NCBI RefSeq assembly: GCF_002443255.2
Contig: NW_019211455.1
Span: 30,280,444 to 30,344,443, forward strand
Origin: Varroa destructor
Taxonomy: Eukaryota > Arthropoda > Arachnida > Mesostigmata > Varroidae
Direction of reading: 5' to 3'
Length of the DNA stretch: 64,000 nt
Shown: one piece after another, positions 40,478 through 52,916 of the stretch
Numbering within the stretch: the stretch's first letter is position 1
Layout of the letters: every line of letters starts with the position of its first letter
Translations under genes and position numbers: made by a program
The notes under the pieces: generated by a model
Told to the model about the DNA's origin: nothing
The model's database searches: none
What the model saw: the letters and a program-made list of their open reading frames with translations, nothing else

Positions 40478-43400
40478 GTAAGTATACGGCTGTCCAGAAG
40501 TTGGCTAAGCGCTGAAACAAGTGTCTTACATTACAAATTACAGGGGAGTACTTCTAACACATATTAAAAAATCCTTGATTGATTCTTGCTCCGCTAGCTC
40601 ATAAGTTCAATTTCGAAATCTGATGCATGCGCTTGTAACAGCCTAATCTATTGTTTATATTTAAACGAATTTGCAAGTCCGGTAATCTCTATGCGGGTTG
40701 TGCGGTTATCAGGATGGGGGACACACCTTACGGGCCCCGTAGGAATATCCTAAATGGCGGAATTTTTGAGGCATTTCTTCGAGGGTCAACTGAAGACTCT
40801 TCAAACACTGTAATTAGCATAATTCTCTCCTCCTTTATATAGATTTAGTAACTGCAAACGTTCACGTGATAATTTTGCGTGTGCTAATGGCCCAGAGTTA
40901 ATTATATTATTCTAAAGCAAAAAATTGTATAAATGGAAATCTACACACAATGTCACCGACAACTATGTTTACGTATGAGAGCCTTGAGTTTACTTATATC
41001 TAGGCGTCACGTGAATTGATCTTATGTTGACTAAAACTTAATCCATGGAACGTACCACAAGCAGGCCTTAGATTTCCTACGAGAATTTTAAATTTGTATA
41101 ACATCACACACACGTAAAGCCCCTGGTAGCTAAGAATGTAGCATCTGGCTGCGCAACAAAGCCAAATAGGCTTGCAGGTTCACAATGAACTATTTGGCCA
41201 GCTGTTCGTTTAGCGAAAAAATGAATTACTAATAATATTACACTGTTTACAATTGCCATGAGTGAACTTTGTCCTACAGTTGACTCGGCGTTCGAGAATA
41301 GTAATCGATGCTATAGTAACGATTAGGCTAAAAATCAATTAAGCCATTACTTACAATCAAAACTATGTAGAATTTAGAAAATAAGCCACGCAGTATTTTA
41401 TGCCGTACGTAATACGTACAAATTAGAAGCATCTTACACAAAACATCTTGTACAAAAACCAGTAGCTTCGTTAACATACTTGCGTTGTTTATGGAAACGT
41501 TTATTTTCATTGCAATATTTAGTACACGGTGAATTCAGTTGTGTTTCTGTTACACAGTTCTAATTAATGATAACATAAATACAATGCCAATTTTTCAGTG
41601 CGCTACCGTATTATGTGGAAGTAAATCAACTACAATTTGTTTTGCGTTCGCATTTTATTTAAAAAATTTATGTACGATTTCACTTAAGTCGTTCGTTTCA
41701 AGTGTTCATGCGGTAAACTCGTTAGGAACTACTGACTTTTTATTGAAAGCCACACACGAAACTTCGCTTTGGATATTGTCAGGTGTAAATAAATCCTTTT
41801 TAGTGCTTCGTGATAGCTACGAACTATAAACAGCGCAAATATACACAATATTTAATATGCCTTTATGTATAATGTTTCACAATACAAAATGTTCTTTAAG
41901 ATGGTAATAGAAGTTATTTATGATCCAGGTTAAATTAATGCACTGAGCCTCCGACAGCAGTAAACATTAAGTTTTCGTTATAATCTCAGGGGTCTATTCA
42001 GGTTATATGGGTATTGAATATACACCTCATAATTTTTCATTTTGATGCTTCACTATAGGGTGTAGGTGAAATTCCTGTCAGCCCAGAAGCAACTGGCGTT
42101 AATATCTCACAAAACCGATAAACTATGTATTAGGCCTATATGCAGTGGCCTTCAATAACATTTACTTCAGTATGTTCTGGTGGTCGTCGACACCGTATCT
42201 ACACACGTTCATATATACCAGCAATATACACACGAGTAAGTTTGCTCACAGGTGTTTCGCGTTTGGCATACAAAGTAATTGTTTTATACTTTTTGATCGC
42301 TCATTTAGTCAGAATGGCTTAATCATACTTAGCAACAACTGATTCCAAAAAAACATCAAAGAAATGTCTTTCAAAGAGAATTGTGCCCCGGCTGAGGACA
42401 ACAATCTGATCCCTTTGGCAATATAGAGTTGGAAATAACGCATGTGGTGTATTATTCAGCAGCGAAGGCGCACTTACATATGTGACACCTTGAGAAATGA
42501 CAGATTTTCATGGTTCCAATAAGACTAGCCGTTTTTGTACATACATCGATTTTACATAAGCTCCTCTTGAACTGGTAAATAATGCCAGAGCAGACCTAAG
42601 ATAGATCTTCCTTCTTTTAATAAACATTTTTTCAGTTGCATAAAATGACTATGCTACACACAGACGCAACCGTTTTTTACACATTGCCTACTTGGATAGA
42701 AATGTGCAATCAATATGTAGATCTCGATTTCAAATGTTTCCTTTAACATCGAAAACTGGTAGCACTTTCATTTTAATATATATCGCCATTTCAGCATTAT
42801 ACAACTTGCTAGCAGTACATACTTGGTCTTAGTGTCGTTTAGCCTATAAAAGTAGACGAGTCTTCAGAATCTCTATTCATAATTACTGAAAGTACAATGT
42901 CTCAAGGCCAATGGTTATGCTGGGTGTTGTACAGAATTCATGTGTACATTTATTGCGAGGTGTAAGTTAGGGTTTACTTAGTATACGCTGTGTGATGGAT
43001 AGTGTGGGATAACTGTCTTCAAATAAGTTCTCTTAGAAACGATGACAAATCATTGACCTTCTTTATTTTTCTCATGAAACTAATTATCCCTCAACTTGTT
43101 GTTTTGTCGGTGTAAACTTCCGAGGGCAACAACATCATCACACTAATGTACTTTGCAAATGTATTTCATAACAGAATAACATTGGTGCACTGGCTAATAA
43201 CGGAAATATTGTACGTCGCCTTAGAAAATTACGCGTCATTTGGGCTCTTTCGAGCGGCAACAAAGCGCCTTACCACAGGGCCAAGCAGTTTACTGCATAA
43301 GAGGTCCTTTGAGCACCAGGTCGTCTGTCACTTAATCGTGTTTCAGCTTCATTTCGATCTTTCTGCCAAAAACGGATCGCGTGACGAAAGCCTATTCGAG

Positions 43401-44107
43401 TTTATATAAATGAAAAGCAGGGGAAGACAGGATGCCGAAAAAATTATTAATAATGGCTTTCGTGATCGCTAGTTGACACTTCTCCTCATGAGAATCGTCA
43501 CATACTATGAGAAGAAGAGCAGCGTATACTCCCAAAGTGTTTTTAACATAACAAAGAAAAAATTCACGCTGGAATTCTACGTTTGATCTCTGTTTTAACT
43601 TACGACTTTTCAACTGTACGTCAAACGTTTCTGTAGCTAGACTACTTCAAACGTCATTAATAAAGCATGGCATAAACCAGAATTTTTAACGTATGTGGCT
43701 CCCAGTCTAAAGAACACCTCAGTCTAAAGGGGCACGATAATAGTGAAAAAAGCTGTTGATTCGTAGCACCTGTGAATAGGTCATAGTATATATATGTGTC
43801 TAATGCTCCACAAACTCCATCAACAAAACATTTCACCAAATATAAATAGGCTTATGCCATCCCTGGAACTCACACAAATCAAGACCGTCAGTTATGTCAT
43901 CGCTATCTAAATCTCCTCGTGGCGCTAAGGTCAGTTTATGATATAGTTCGGGTCTGTTTCACATAAATGTACATAGGTATATTATAAGTAAATTTATACT
44001 GCATTTAAATTAATTTCTCAGAATAAAAGAAACGGCTTATCACCCTAACCGTGCTTATATGAGCCGATGAGATTTTACAGCGATTTTTCTGTGTACGGTT
44101 CGGCACG

Positions 44108-47100
44108 TCATACACTTTCTGTTGTGGACCGTTCGTCAGTCGTTGACTCGGTGTCAGAAGGCCTAACTGTCCTGTACCATTGGTCTGTTAAAGCAGACAT
44201 CTGCTTCGCACCATCATACACGTCCTGAAAAAGGGATATGAAAGCGCTAGCCTAATGTAATCGAAGCGCGTATTTGACATGTGCAATCAGACGCACATCA
44301 ATTAGACTTAATTTGGATATAGTACGTTTAATACGTTTAATTAAAGTAACACTTACACGGTCAAAAAAAACTAAACCGAAAGAGAGATATAGAGTGAGGA
44401 GAAAGTATCATCAATCTAGCTAGGGTATTCGGTGTCTAAGTATATTTTGGTTCTTAACTCTGTTAGCGTTAAATTAAATACCAACCTGAGGGGTGAACCT
44501 TCGCGTGAAGAACGGCGTAAGATATTTAACATCGAGTCTTGCAAAGCCTCGTAGTCGAGTAACTCCACTACCTGATCGGAAACCGACCTCAAGCTCCTCT
44601 TCAGTCATCTCGGATAGATGCTCCGCGTCGATTGCTTGACCCATTTCCTAATCATTTCAAAATGAGAATATCGTAAACACCATTACTATAGGGTATCCGG
44701 AAAATTTTTCTGCTTAGCTCAAAGAAAAAACAATTTGCATCTTACTGTGGCTTTACAAAGTGTACAGTTACTCATCGGGCAGTAACAGAATAATAAATAT
44801 CCTGGAAAGGTTTTATTTTAGCCAGTTGAGGTATCATATTCGATCTTCGGCTTGCCTTCGTTTTCGACAGAGTGATCTTCCTTGCTCGTGTCCTAGCTCC
44901 GAGCCGTTCGGTCCTTTCCAAATAGCGCATCATTGGCATTGTGGAACCTCCAATCACAACAATCGTCAGTAAAACGATTAATAACGTCGTTGTAACAATA
45001 ACGTGGCGAGTCTCTGAGCCAAAGTTAAGATGCATAGCCAGTGCGTACGCTACCGCCCCACGAAGACCTGAAAACCACATGATAAACTAACGCAACGAGA
45101 AATATATGACGCACCAGAACAAGATTATTTTTCATAAAGAGTTATCTACAATTTTTGAGACTTGTCGTATTTCCTCATAAAGATGCGTTTTCGCATACTT
45201 CTATGATTGCTTATACTATACATTGATGCAAGTGATAACACTGCTAAGTGTATGCAGTATTTTTGGTTTCTGGTCTCCAACCGTCAACTAACTGGATATA
45301 CGACAGTTTTGGTTTTAACTAAATAACATCTGGATTTACATGTTTATATATTATGTTACAATGAACGAGAAATAAACGCTTTTTATAAATAATAAGATGG
45401 GCAGTAGAAACTAAACAAACGAGGAACATATAATCAGCAACCTGTATTGCATACTCGTCATCGTAAGTGTCCGATACCAGCCAGTGGAAATGCGAGGTAT
45501 GATATTATCCATGTTTTAGGACGTTTGCCGCCTTTAAACTTATCCCGGACGCTTCGCTAAGCTATTTAGTTTTTTCTTTTTGCTTCACACACGATAAAAA
45601 CATCTAGATAAATAATTTACTAGATGTCAAGCGTCAACTTGTTTACATGTCAAAAGAACATACCTGCATCTTGTTAGTAATACGATGCTCTCGAAAGTGA
45701 TTAAGAAGTCCGGATAAGGGGTAAATATTTGCAGCACGACCCGCGAGGCAAAGTGCCAGGCCAGCTATAACTAGGCCTGGTTGTATGCTTAATCGATGAC
45801 TAAAAATAGCGAGCCCAAGATAGGCAAAAACAGATGTTTCTGCCATCAGTGACAATGTCCGCAATGTCTGCTGCATTGTGATCTGAGTTACGGATGACAG
45901 GTTGAAATGCGTATAGTGTGACATCACAACGCCGTTAAATAGGATAGCCATTATACCTGCAAAATTATTTATGTAAGATTAGAGTAGAAATTCTCTAATC
46001 AGAGTAAGAGAAAGGAGGTGAGATGTGTTTCTCAATCCACTTTATCTTAAGTGATAATTATTGCGAAGTTTCAAGTACTGATCACATTACTTTGATTCCA
46101 ATTGTGTCCAGTGTTTCAGAAGTTTTGACCAGTTTCATCCAGATAGCGCTACAGATTTCCATCGTTGTATATTATTGTTCGTTTATGGGCCGAACTTTTC
46201 GGACCACAAATAGGTTGTACACATACCAGATAGATGAATTCCTTCAGCCAATCCATACGGTGCATAGATGAAGACGAGCATGATACCGAACTCTATAGAT
46301 GGATGTCGCCGTAAATCGACGTACTTCAACAACAGAGCCGCAGCGAGTGCGAACAATGCTCCAATAACGGCTGACCCAAAAAATACAACGAGAAAGCGGC
46401 GCACAACGTATAGCGCAACTTCCCCTGCTGTCATCTCCATCATGTGCGGCGAGCCAGCCTCTAGAACAGTCCTGAAAAACGAATCATGGATAAATAGCAG
46501 ATGCAATTGAATGAAAAATAAGGTAACTCGAATCATGTAAGTAAGCTATCAAAAAAAAAAGTAAGCATCAATTATTTTTCATAAATAAAATAAATGCAAT
46601 ATACCCCATTAGTCGTACAGCGGTAAGAACACGACAAAATCTAGCTCTTCGATCTAACGTTCTTATTGGATTCTATGAATCCATTCATTTGCTCATCTAG
46701 ATATTTTTATAGACGTTAAAACAGCGGAATTGAGTTTTTAGAAATCGTCGGCGGCGAGAATTATTCACGGTGTCTAAACAGAACCTTTTTGCCACATTTC
46801 TCGCTTTTGGCTTAGCTCACCTTTCATTATAAGACAAGGTCACTCTATTTCGAATCATAAAAGCACGTCATACACTATGCGCCAAGATAAATTGCCTGCA
46901 GCTTAAATTAACTATTGCAATAAGCTTACTGTCGTAACCAGCACTTGCACGTGTTGAATAAGATGATCACTTTACTTACGTAGCAAGGACAATAGAGACA
47001 GCGTCGTTGAGTATAGACTCTCCAAAAACGAGCATGTTTAGCACAGGGTCAACATCAAGAGCGGCAAAAATCGCTAGAGTTGCGACCGGGTCTACAGCGG

Positions 47101-49186
47101 AGATCAACGAGCCGAACGCTAAGCTTTCCGCAAAGCTTAGCGAATACACTAGATCGGCCACACCTGTAAAATAAACGCAAGTTCAGTGGATATTTCGAGC
47201 AATACGGAATAATTAAACCCAACACTCTTTTAGCTCACTTCCAAAAGTAGCAATATCATGCATCCTAGAAAAATGTTTATACTTCCAAAGTAAGAAGCTG
47301 CATTAAATATGGCATCATTTAATGAAGGACATAAAAGCTTTAAATGATCGAAGTACGCTCTCAAAATGATTGCCAATTCACAGGGGCGTCAGTCTTTACG
47401 AATAAAGGTAGTTGATGTTCTTTAAAATTAAAAAATCAGGTCAAAAAACTCACCTAAAATGTAGACTCCGGCTCCAATAACCATAGCAGATACAGCCGTG
47501 CCTAAAATAGCGAAGATCAAAATACTTCCAATGTTGTGGAAGAAGTTCCCCTGCAAGAAACGTATATTACGGTACCAACATCCAACAAAATTAGCTTAAG
47601 TGGCACTTTCTTCGCTAATCTTGAAGATTCACAAAATTAAATATGAGGCTCAACAGGAATTTCTCATAACAAGAAAACATGTTTGTACTTTATGCTCCAA
47701 ACATTATACCCGATACAATTATTTCTTACTTCGAAAAAGGAGATTTTGTTTAAGGCTCTATTTCGACCGTTTCTATCGTGTTTGAGGAAAAATGGCACTG
47801 TACTGTGATACTATAGTGCACCACAATGTTAGGTTTACAGTCGTTTCGTGCCATTATACAAAGTGGGAAAGGCACCACAGACCTTATAAGCTTATGAGCA
47901 GACCTTATAAAGTGCGAAGAGGGGCACTGTGTATGTGTCTTTTACCTTATGCAAATTGTATCCTGATTCGTAGATAATAGGTGGGAGGAGTACGAGAAAG
48001 AATGTCGTTGGCGAAAATGCTTCCTCCTGTTGCCAACCGTCTGCCCCAGAACATCCGGACACGACTCGAAGAAAAAGCCCAATCGAAGCGCCGATCAGAA
48101 CGACTGCCACTGACTCCGGTAAAAAGCGGAAATCCCATTGAATCAGAAAGTGAATGGACAGAATGCAGACAGCGATCACCGTGAGAACGAAGAAGATTGT
48201 CAGAGACGAGAGAACCTGAAATACAGTAAATATAATGATAAATAATATATATATCCATAGGAGTACAAAATATAGAATAAAATAGAGCTAGAAAAAAAAA
48301 TAGGCTTCTTGTTATGGCTTGAAGATAAGAAATACCAAGTTAAGATTCGTGGCTATGTTCGGCGCATCATTATATAAGTAATGGTATGTCTCTGGGCGCA
48401 TGCCATGCGCTAAGCATTGTTCTAGTTAGAAGACCGGCTTTTCATTCTGCGAAAGATGCATTTTTCTCATTGTTCGACCGCTCGCCTGGAGAACGGGGTT
48501 CTTGGCCTGGTTTATAAGTATCATCTTGACCGGTAAACCTGATGTCGATGAAATTGTTAATGACATGACTACACATAATAATTTCACTCACTTCTTCGTC
48601 AGCAGTAGTTCGAGGCGGTATAGCAGGAGTTATCGCTGTCGAAAGTCCGCCGGATTTAGAGGAGTTTCCATCTGCCAATGAGATGGCGTTTGAAAGTGAT
48701 TCCGTTGTTGAAACACCACCCACGCCTATCGAAGACATCGTATAATAGGATCCCAACATCTGAGAAAGACGAATTAGAAATATATAAGGCAAATTATACC
48801 GTATCGGTACACTCAAGTTTAACGTTCCAAACTCCCAATTTGTCATACGACTATTATTCGGAGGTGCGCATGTTCACATTCCGTCTAGACCAACTCACTC
48901 ATACAAAACATGTACATGCGAAATGTTAATAGCCCCTCTGCGCTTCTAATTTAAAATCGTCCATGTAGATAAAAAAAAGAAAGAAACGTACCAATATTAG
49001 AAGGAGGGCAGCAAGCGTTACGCCAGCCACTTTGTACTCGACGAATAGACCCATTTTGTGAAAGCGCTCGAGGCGGCCCCAAAGTTCGGCTATTGTGCTG
49101 CCTGAGTTACCACGACCGGCTGGGGATGCGGTCAGAGCGCCGGCACTTGCCCCACCGATGCTGCTAATACTGCTGCGTCCAAACAT
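44108..49186 (-). CDS. NHE8: Sodium/hydrogen exchanger 8-like protein (SLC9A8/NHE8), 10 coding exons, about 653 aa
   Basis: Cation/proton antiporter of the CPA1 family; NHE8 members swap Na+ or K+ for H+ across Golgi, endosomal and apical membranes. Exons on the minus strand: 49186-48992, 48759-48592, 48215-47946, 47550-47454, 47163-46980, 46471-46227, 45956-45664, 45086-44856, 44647-44486, 44224-44108. All phases match and the stop is TGA at 44110-44108. Visible motifs: FFLVLLPPI (about residues 193-201, the amiloride-region helix), [11 protein letters not shown] (262-272), GESILNDAV with the transport Asp (291-299), and FSGLRGA (489-495). The C-terminal tail keeps [15 protein letters not shown] and the TPFFTRRFT segment typical of NHE8. 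ATG 49186 is chosen because an in-frame TGA lies just upstream (about 49228-49230), although a TTGCAG acceptor at about 49220 leaves room for an upstream coding exon. The N-terminus has a hydrophobic segment (53-71) and a Ser/Thr-rich linker. The exon 8 donor is GC, not GT. Very sure of family; start less sure. Confidence 0.95.
44850..44855 (-). other. Non-canonical GC splice donor of NHE8 intron 8 (GC-AG intron)
   Basis: On the minus strand exon 8 ends with AAG and the intron begins GCAAGC. The next exon starts after GATTAG at 44647. This join keeps the phase and the conserved NHE8 order LSKT-K-EMG. No GT donor nearby gives the conserved sequence: reading past this point adds about 25 unrelated residues to a stop. 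AAG followed by GCAAG fits the known consensus of the minor GC-AG intron class. Confidence 0.8.
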
Positions 49187-52100
49187 TAGATCCTCCCCAC
49201 GTGGTAAAAAAGTCGAAATCTGCAATCAGCACTGAAACGGACACAATCGATAGACGTCAATTCTAGAATGCTTAAATTTGCCATGAATACACAGGCATGT
49301 GCACCCCATGGCTGCATGCTACTTCACAATTTTATGGTGTGCATTACGCCTCTCTTTCTTTTTTCTGTAGCTTCTACAGTCGTTTTTCTTAGTTATACTC
49401 ACTCACTGATATTTCTGCCTGCTATCACAAAAATTTAATGAAGCTTAAACAGCTCGTTTAGGCTATCTTCTAAAAACAAAGCTTTTTATGCTTGCGAACT
49501 TAATGCTGACGAACGGGGTCTCATACACACAAAACGGTGAGACGTGTCATACAATCTATGTGAATTAAAACCATATTTTAACTAGATTAAAATAGGCGTC
49601 AATGAATGAGAGCGCTAAGTAGATCAAAAGAGTAAGCCGATATGACAGATCTTCCGTTACGTGGAATATGTATATTGTCCATATGCAATCTAAGAAGCCA
49701 TTGTGAATCAGTTTGTCCTTTCTTGCAGTGCGAAAAAAAGGGACCACCATACTTAAAATGAAAGTAGGCTAAAACGCATTCCATTTATATAACCCGCTAT
49801 CAGTTTTTATTATAGTACATAGTTATTACTCCATCCAACATTTGAAGTTATTACGCTGTTCAATAGATATAAACAGCCCAGAGCTATTATAATGGCGACA
49901 CTTACATGGGCGCGCTAGCCGTACCTTGTTTGGCAAGATTAATGCCTTCGGCGTGGCAACACATATTTGTTTCGAAAGTAAACATCCAATGCATTACCCT
50001 AAATTACCCAATTGAAATTCCACGCATTAAAGAAACCTGGTAACTAGTATATTTGCTCATTATCGATCAATACCCGTTTTACTTGTTTAGTCTTGTCATC
50101 CATCTATCCAGATATCTAAAAGCTGCGACATTTACAAGATAATTACCCTCACTAGAAAGATAATATAAATATTTTAAAGTATCACTTATTATGAATGAGG
50201 AAACAATGCCCTTTATAATTCAAATGCATTGCATTTTTTATAAACTAGTTATAGATAACAGAAAGTACGGATAATATTGACGAACAAAAATTTATTCCTT
50301 CGAGCATTGGGCAGGTGTTAGGCGAAAATGACATATGTCAAAAGCGCTTCTGTATGCAGAAAAATATTACAAGGGATCAGAATCATTCTTGGCTACGAAA
50401 CAAAACAGGCATGCAAAAATCTCCACCACGATATTTACCAATACAGTGCCATAAACTAGATTTGCCTTACGCAAATAATAATGCTACCTAATAACCATTT
50501 ATGAACTTCCAGCTCAGTATTCATAATATTTAATTTAGATAATTAGAGATTTACATTTTTTTGCACTAATAATAATTATACAAGTTAAAAAAAAATGCTC
50601 ACGCATAGTTCGTCGTCAAATAAAAGTGCCTTTAGAATGATTTCACAAATCGGCATATTGATTAACTAACACACTTTTTTTGCACAAATCTTAACATATG
50701 CCATCGTCTGCTGATGAATGTACCTGCGTTAATAAACCAAGCCTGCGTCATAAACGAGACAGAAAAGCCTTCGTAAAATAAAGACATTCGAAGCTAACCT
50801 CCTTACAAACGTAAGGCTAAATATTTACTAATAGCTTGTTCAGATCAGCGTCGTATTTAAAATACTTTAATAGTATAATAATATGTAGCTTTCAGTACTT
50901 CCCAAGTGGCGAAACTCGTGAACTACAATGGCATATCTTGGATCAGTCAGATTCCACTCCATGAATCGCCCTTGTATGATCAGTGTATGTATATTAATCT
51001 ACAAAATAAACCGAGAACCTTTTTTTTTTTGGAAAAAGGCCAACTAATAAACTGCCAATTGCTCTTGCTGTTTATTAGTCAGTCGCCACGCGTTCAAGGT
51101 GTTCAATTGCGTCAAATCAGACAAGCTAGCAAGAGATTTACAAATGCAAATTTTTATGACTGATACCAACGTATAATATGAACTATTCTATATGAACATA
51201 TTAGTACACGTACTTAAAAACATTTTCTGTAAATAAACAAATTGAGACACAGCTTATCTATATAATTCATCGCTCTTTCAGCGCAGACACGGCTACATAA
51301 TCGCGCTTATGCTTACTCGCTCTCTTTACCAATATTTAATAGGATTACCTTATGCTCTATCAACCTAACCTTACCGTTGTAGCTGGTTCTATGGTAGTAT
51401 TTCCATTGTTCTTGAGGCTGTCCTATGTTGTTGATCAGATTAATCAAACTGACCCGGCCAAAAAAAAGAATCCAGTTGAACTCCGTTGCTACACCAGCGG
51501 TATCGTTACGGTCGCCATTTACTAAGCCAAACTGGTACGCGCAGTCAGAGCAGAGCGGAGCTACGGCCGATGTGAAATAAGTTCGCGCCCGAAATTGGTG
51601 ACGGGTGACTTTTTTAGACTGAAGAAACGGCACCATTCAATAGCCATGATAGAGGAGAAGCAGACTGACGTTAAAATCGCGCTGTTTCTTAGATGCCTGG
51701 TCCGCGTCGTCACTGCTATTCTGTACGTACGTATTGAAAATGACAGGCAGCTCTGAGACTAAACTTCACTCCGACACCAAAAACAAAGCCACGCATGGCG
51801 CCCACGAAATGCTTGATAGCGGAGCTGTTCGACTGTACACGGTTTTCTTATAGAGGGTGAGCAGTAAAGAGGAGTGCTACGCCTGTGCGCACCCGGTCAG
51901 CTGATCATCTGTTAGCTTGAGGTGGACGAAGTTGGATGAATGAGTAGAGATGGAGGCGAAGGTGTTGTTGGATAGCCAACAGCGCGACCGTTTTACAGGA
52001 ATAGGCAGCGCCATTGAATCCACATAATGGAGGCCTGATACTGATTTGATGAAAAGTTTATAAAGCAGTAACGTAAAACATATTTCTGACAAATTATATA

Positions 52101-52526
52101 AATATTAGTACGGGGATGTATTTTTAATTTGGGTTCAGAAAAGCATGTGACGTTTCTTCCCTGCCTGCATCTGCAAAGAAACAAACGGAGGTAGAAACAA
52201 CTATTCAAACTTTTGGCTAAGAAAAAAGCCAACAATACGTGCCACATGACAGATTCGATGAAATAGAGAAGCAAAGCGAGTAAAATAAACTATAAGAAAG
52301 TCTATTACAAGCCCATATAATATTCTTATCATCTTTTTTTACAAGATTAAGCCATATTTTGTACGAATCATTTTTATTCTTTAGATAGAGGTTTTCATAC
52401 TAAATAACCAGGTATTTAATTATCTTTGTTTGGCAGTGGCACCTCTATTTTTAGAACTATACTACTGAAGCAAAGAGTTATCACTATTTGTCCCGTTGCG
52501 TACGGTGGCCACGTGATATTTTTCAG
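49187..52526. other. Upstream region of NHE8, probable promoter and 5' untranslated sequence
   Basis: The first coding exon of NHE8 is preceded on the minus strand by acceptor-like TTTCAG and TTGCAG, so a 5' non-coding exon should lie in this region. A GC-richer block at about 51480-52020 is a plausible place for it, but no core promoter element was identified. Confidence 0.35.
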
Positions 52527-52916
52527 GAACTGACATTGGCAACTTTGCAAGCTTTCCTAGTTCTAGCGTGACTTGGAGACGAAAGGTATGTCAATAAACA
52601 CACATCTAATCTTTGTATTTCGAAATTGGGTTACGATGTAAATAAGAAGAAGTGCTTCAGTTGTTCGTACTTTGATTTCAGCAAAATGTTCAATATAAGT
52701 AATTGGCTTACTCTTTACCGATTTTCACATTAATTAAACACTGACTAGTTTACATAGGTCAGGATTAGTTGACAAAACAAACGTTCTAATAGCGTTTCGG
52801 CAATTCCGCAGAGGCATGCCCTTCCGATAGACCCAGGATTTATCGCTAGGATCGACCATATTATGCAACTCATTTTTATCATGGAAACTAAAAAATCTTA
52901 CACAACAACGTGCATG
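52527..52916 (+). other. Candidate pair of splice-flanked exons resembling part of an immunoglobulin-like domain
   Basis: Exon A, 52527-52585, follows ATTTTTCAG and precedes GTATGT. Exon B, 52812-52916, follows CCGCAG and precedes GTACGC. With two leading bases, exon A reads TDIGNFASFPSSSVTWRRK and ends in phase 0; exon B starts in phase 0 with RHALPIDPGF and ends KKSYTTTCM. The Trp and the Cys are 37 residues apart with a hydrophobic LIFI strand before the Cys, which is the Trp-to-Cys spacing of an Ig fold. Against it: the usual D-x-G-x-Y-x-C is not intact, and no flanking exons were found. It could be a lone relic of an Ig-domain gene, an exon of an unrecognised gene, or coincidence. Confidence 0.3.

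Larger units (their letters stand above)
26651..44107. other. Gene-poor stretch, nothing firmly recognised
   Basis: About 17 kb without a gene I can support. Open frames of 90-110 codons at 27872-28204, 32618-32929, 35736-36014 and 38222-38491 (plus) and 33241-33540 (minus) carry no motif I know. An A-box-like GGCTGCGTGGTTAGAGC at about 31362-31378 has no convincing B box downstream. The right end should contain the 3' untranslated region of the NHE8 gene on the minus strand. Confidence 0.45.

Noticed and set aside
44772..44855. Read-through of NHE8 exon 8 to its stop as the natural C-terminus
   Set aside because: The two downstream exons at 44647-44486 and 44224-44108 match the conserved NHE8 tail, so the GC donor join is preferred.
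49187..49225. Upstream extension of NHE8 from a TTG codon
   Set aside because: TTG is not a normal start in animals; the stretch overlaps acceptor-like sequence and is preceded by an in-frame TGA.
51313..51636. 107-codon minus-strand open frame as a first exon of NHE8
   Set aside because: No similarity to NHE8 N-termini and no donor that would join in phase to 49186 or 49220 could be justified.
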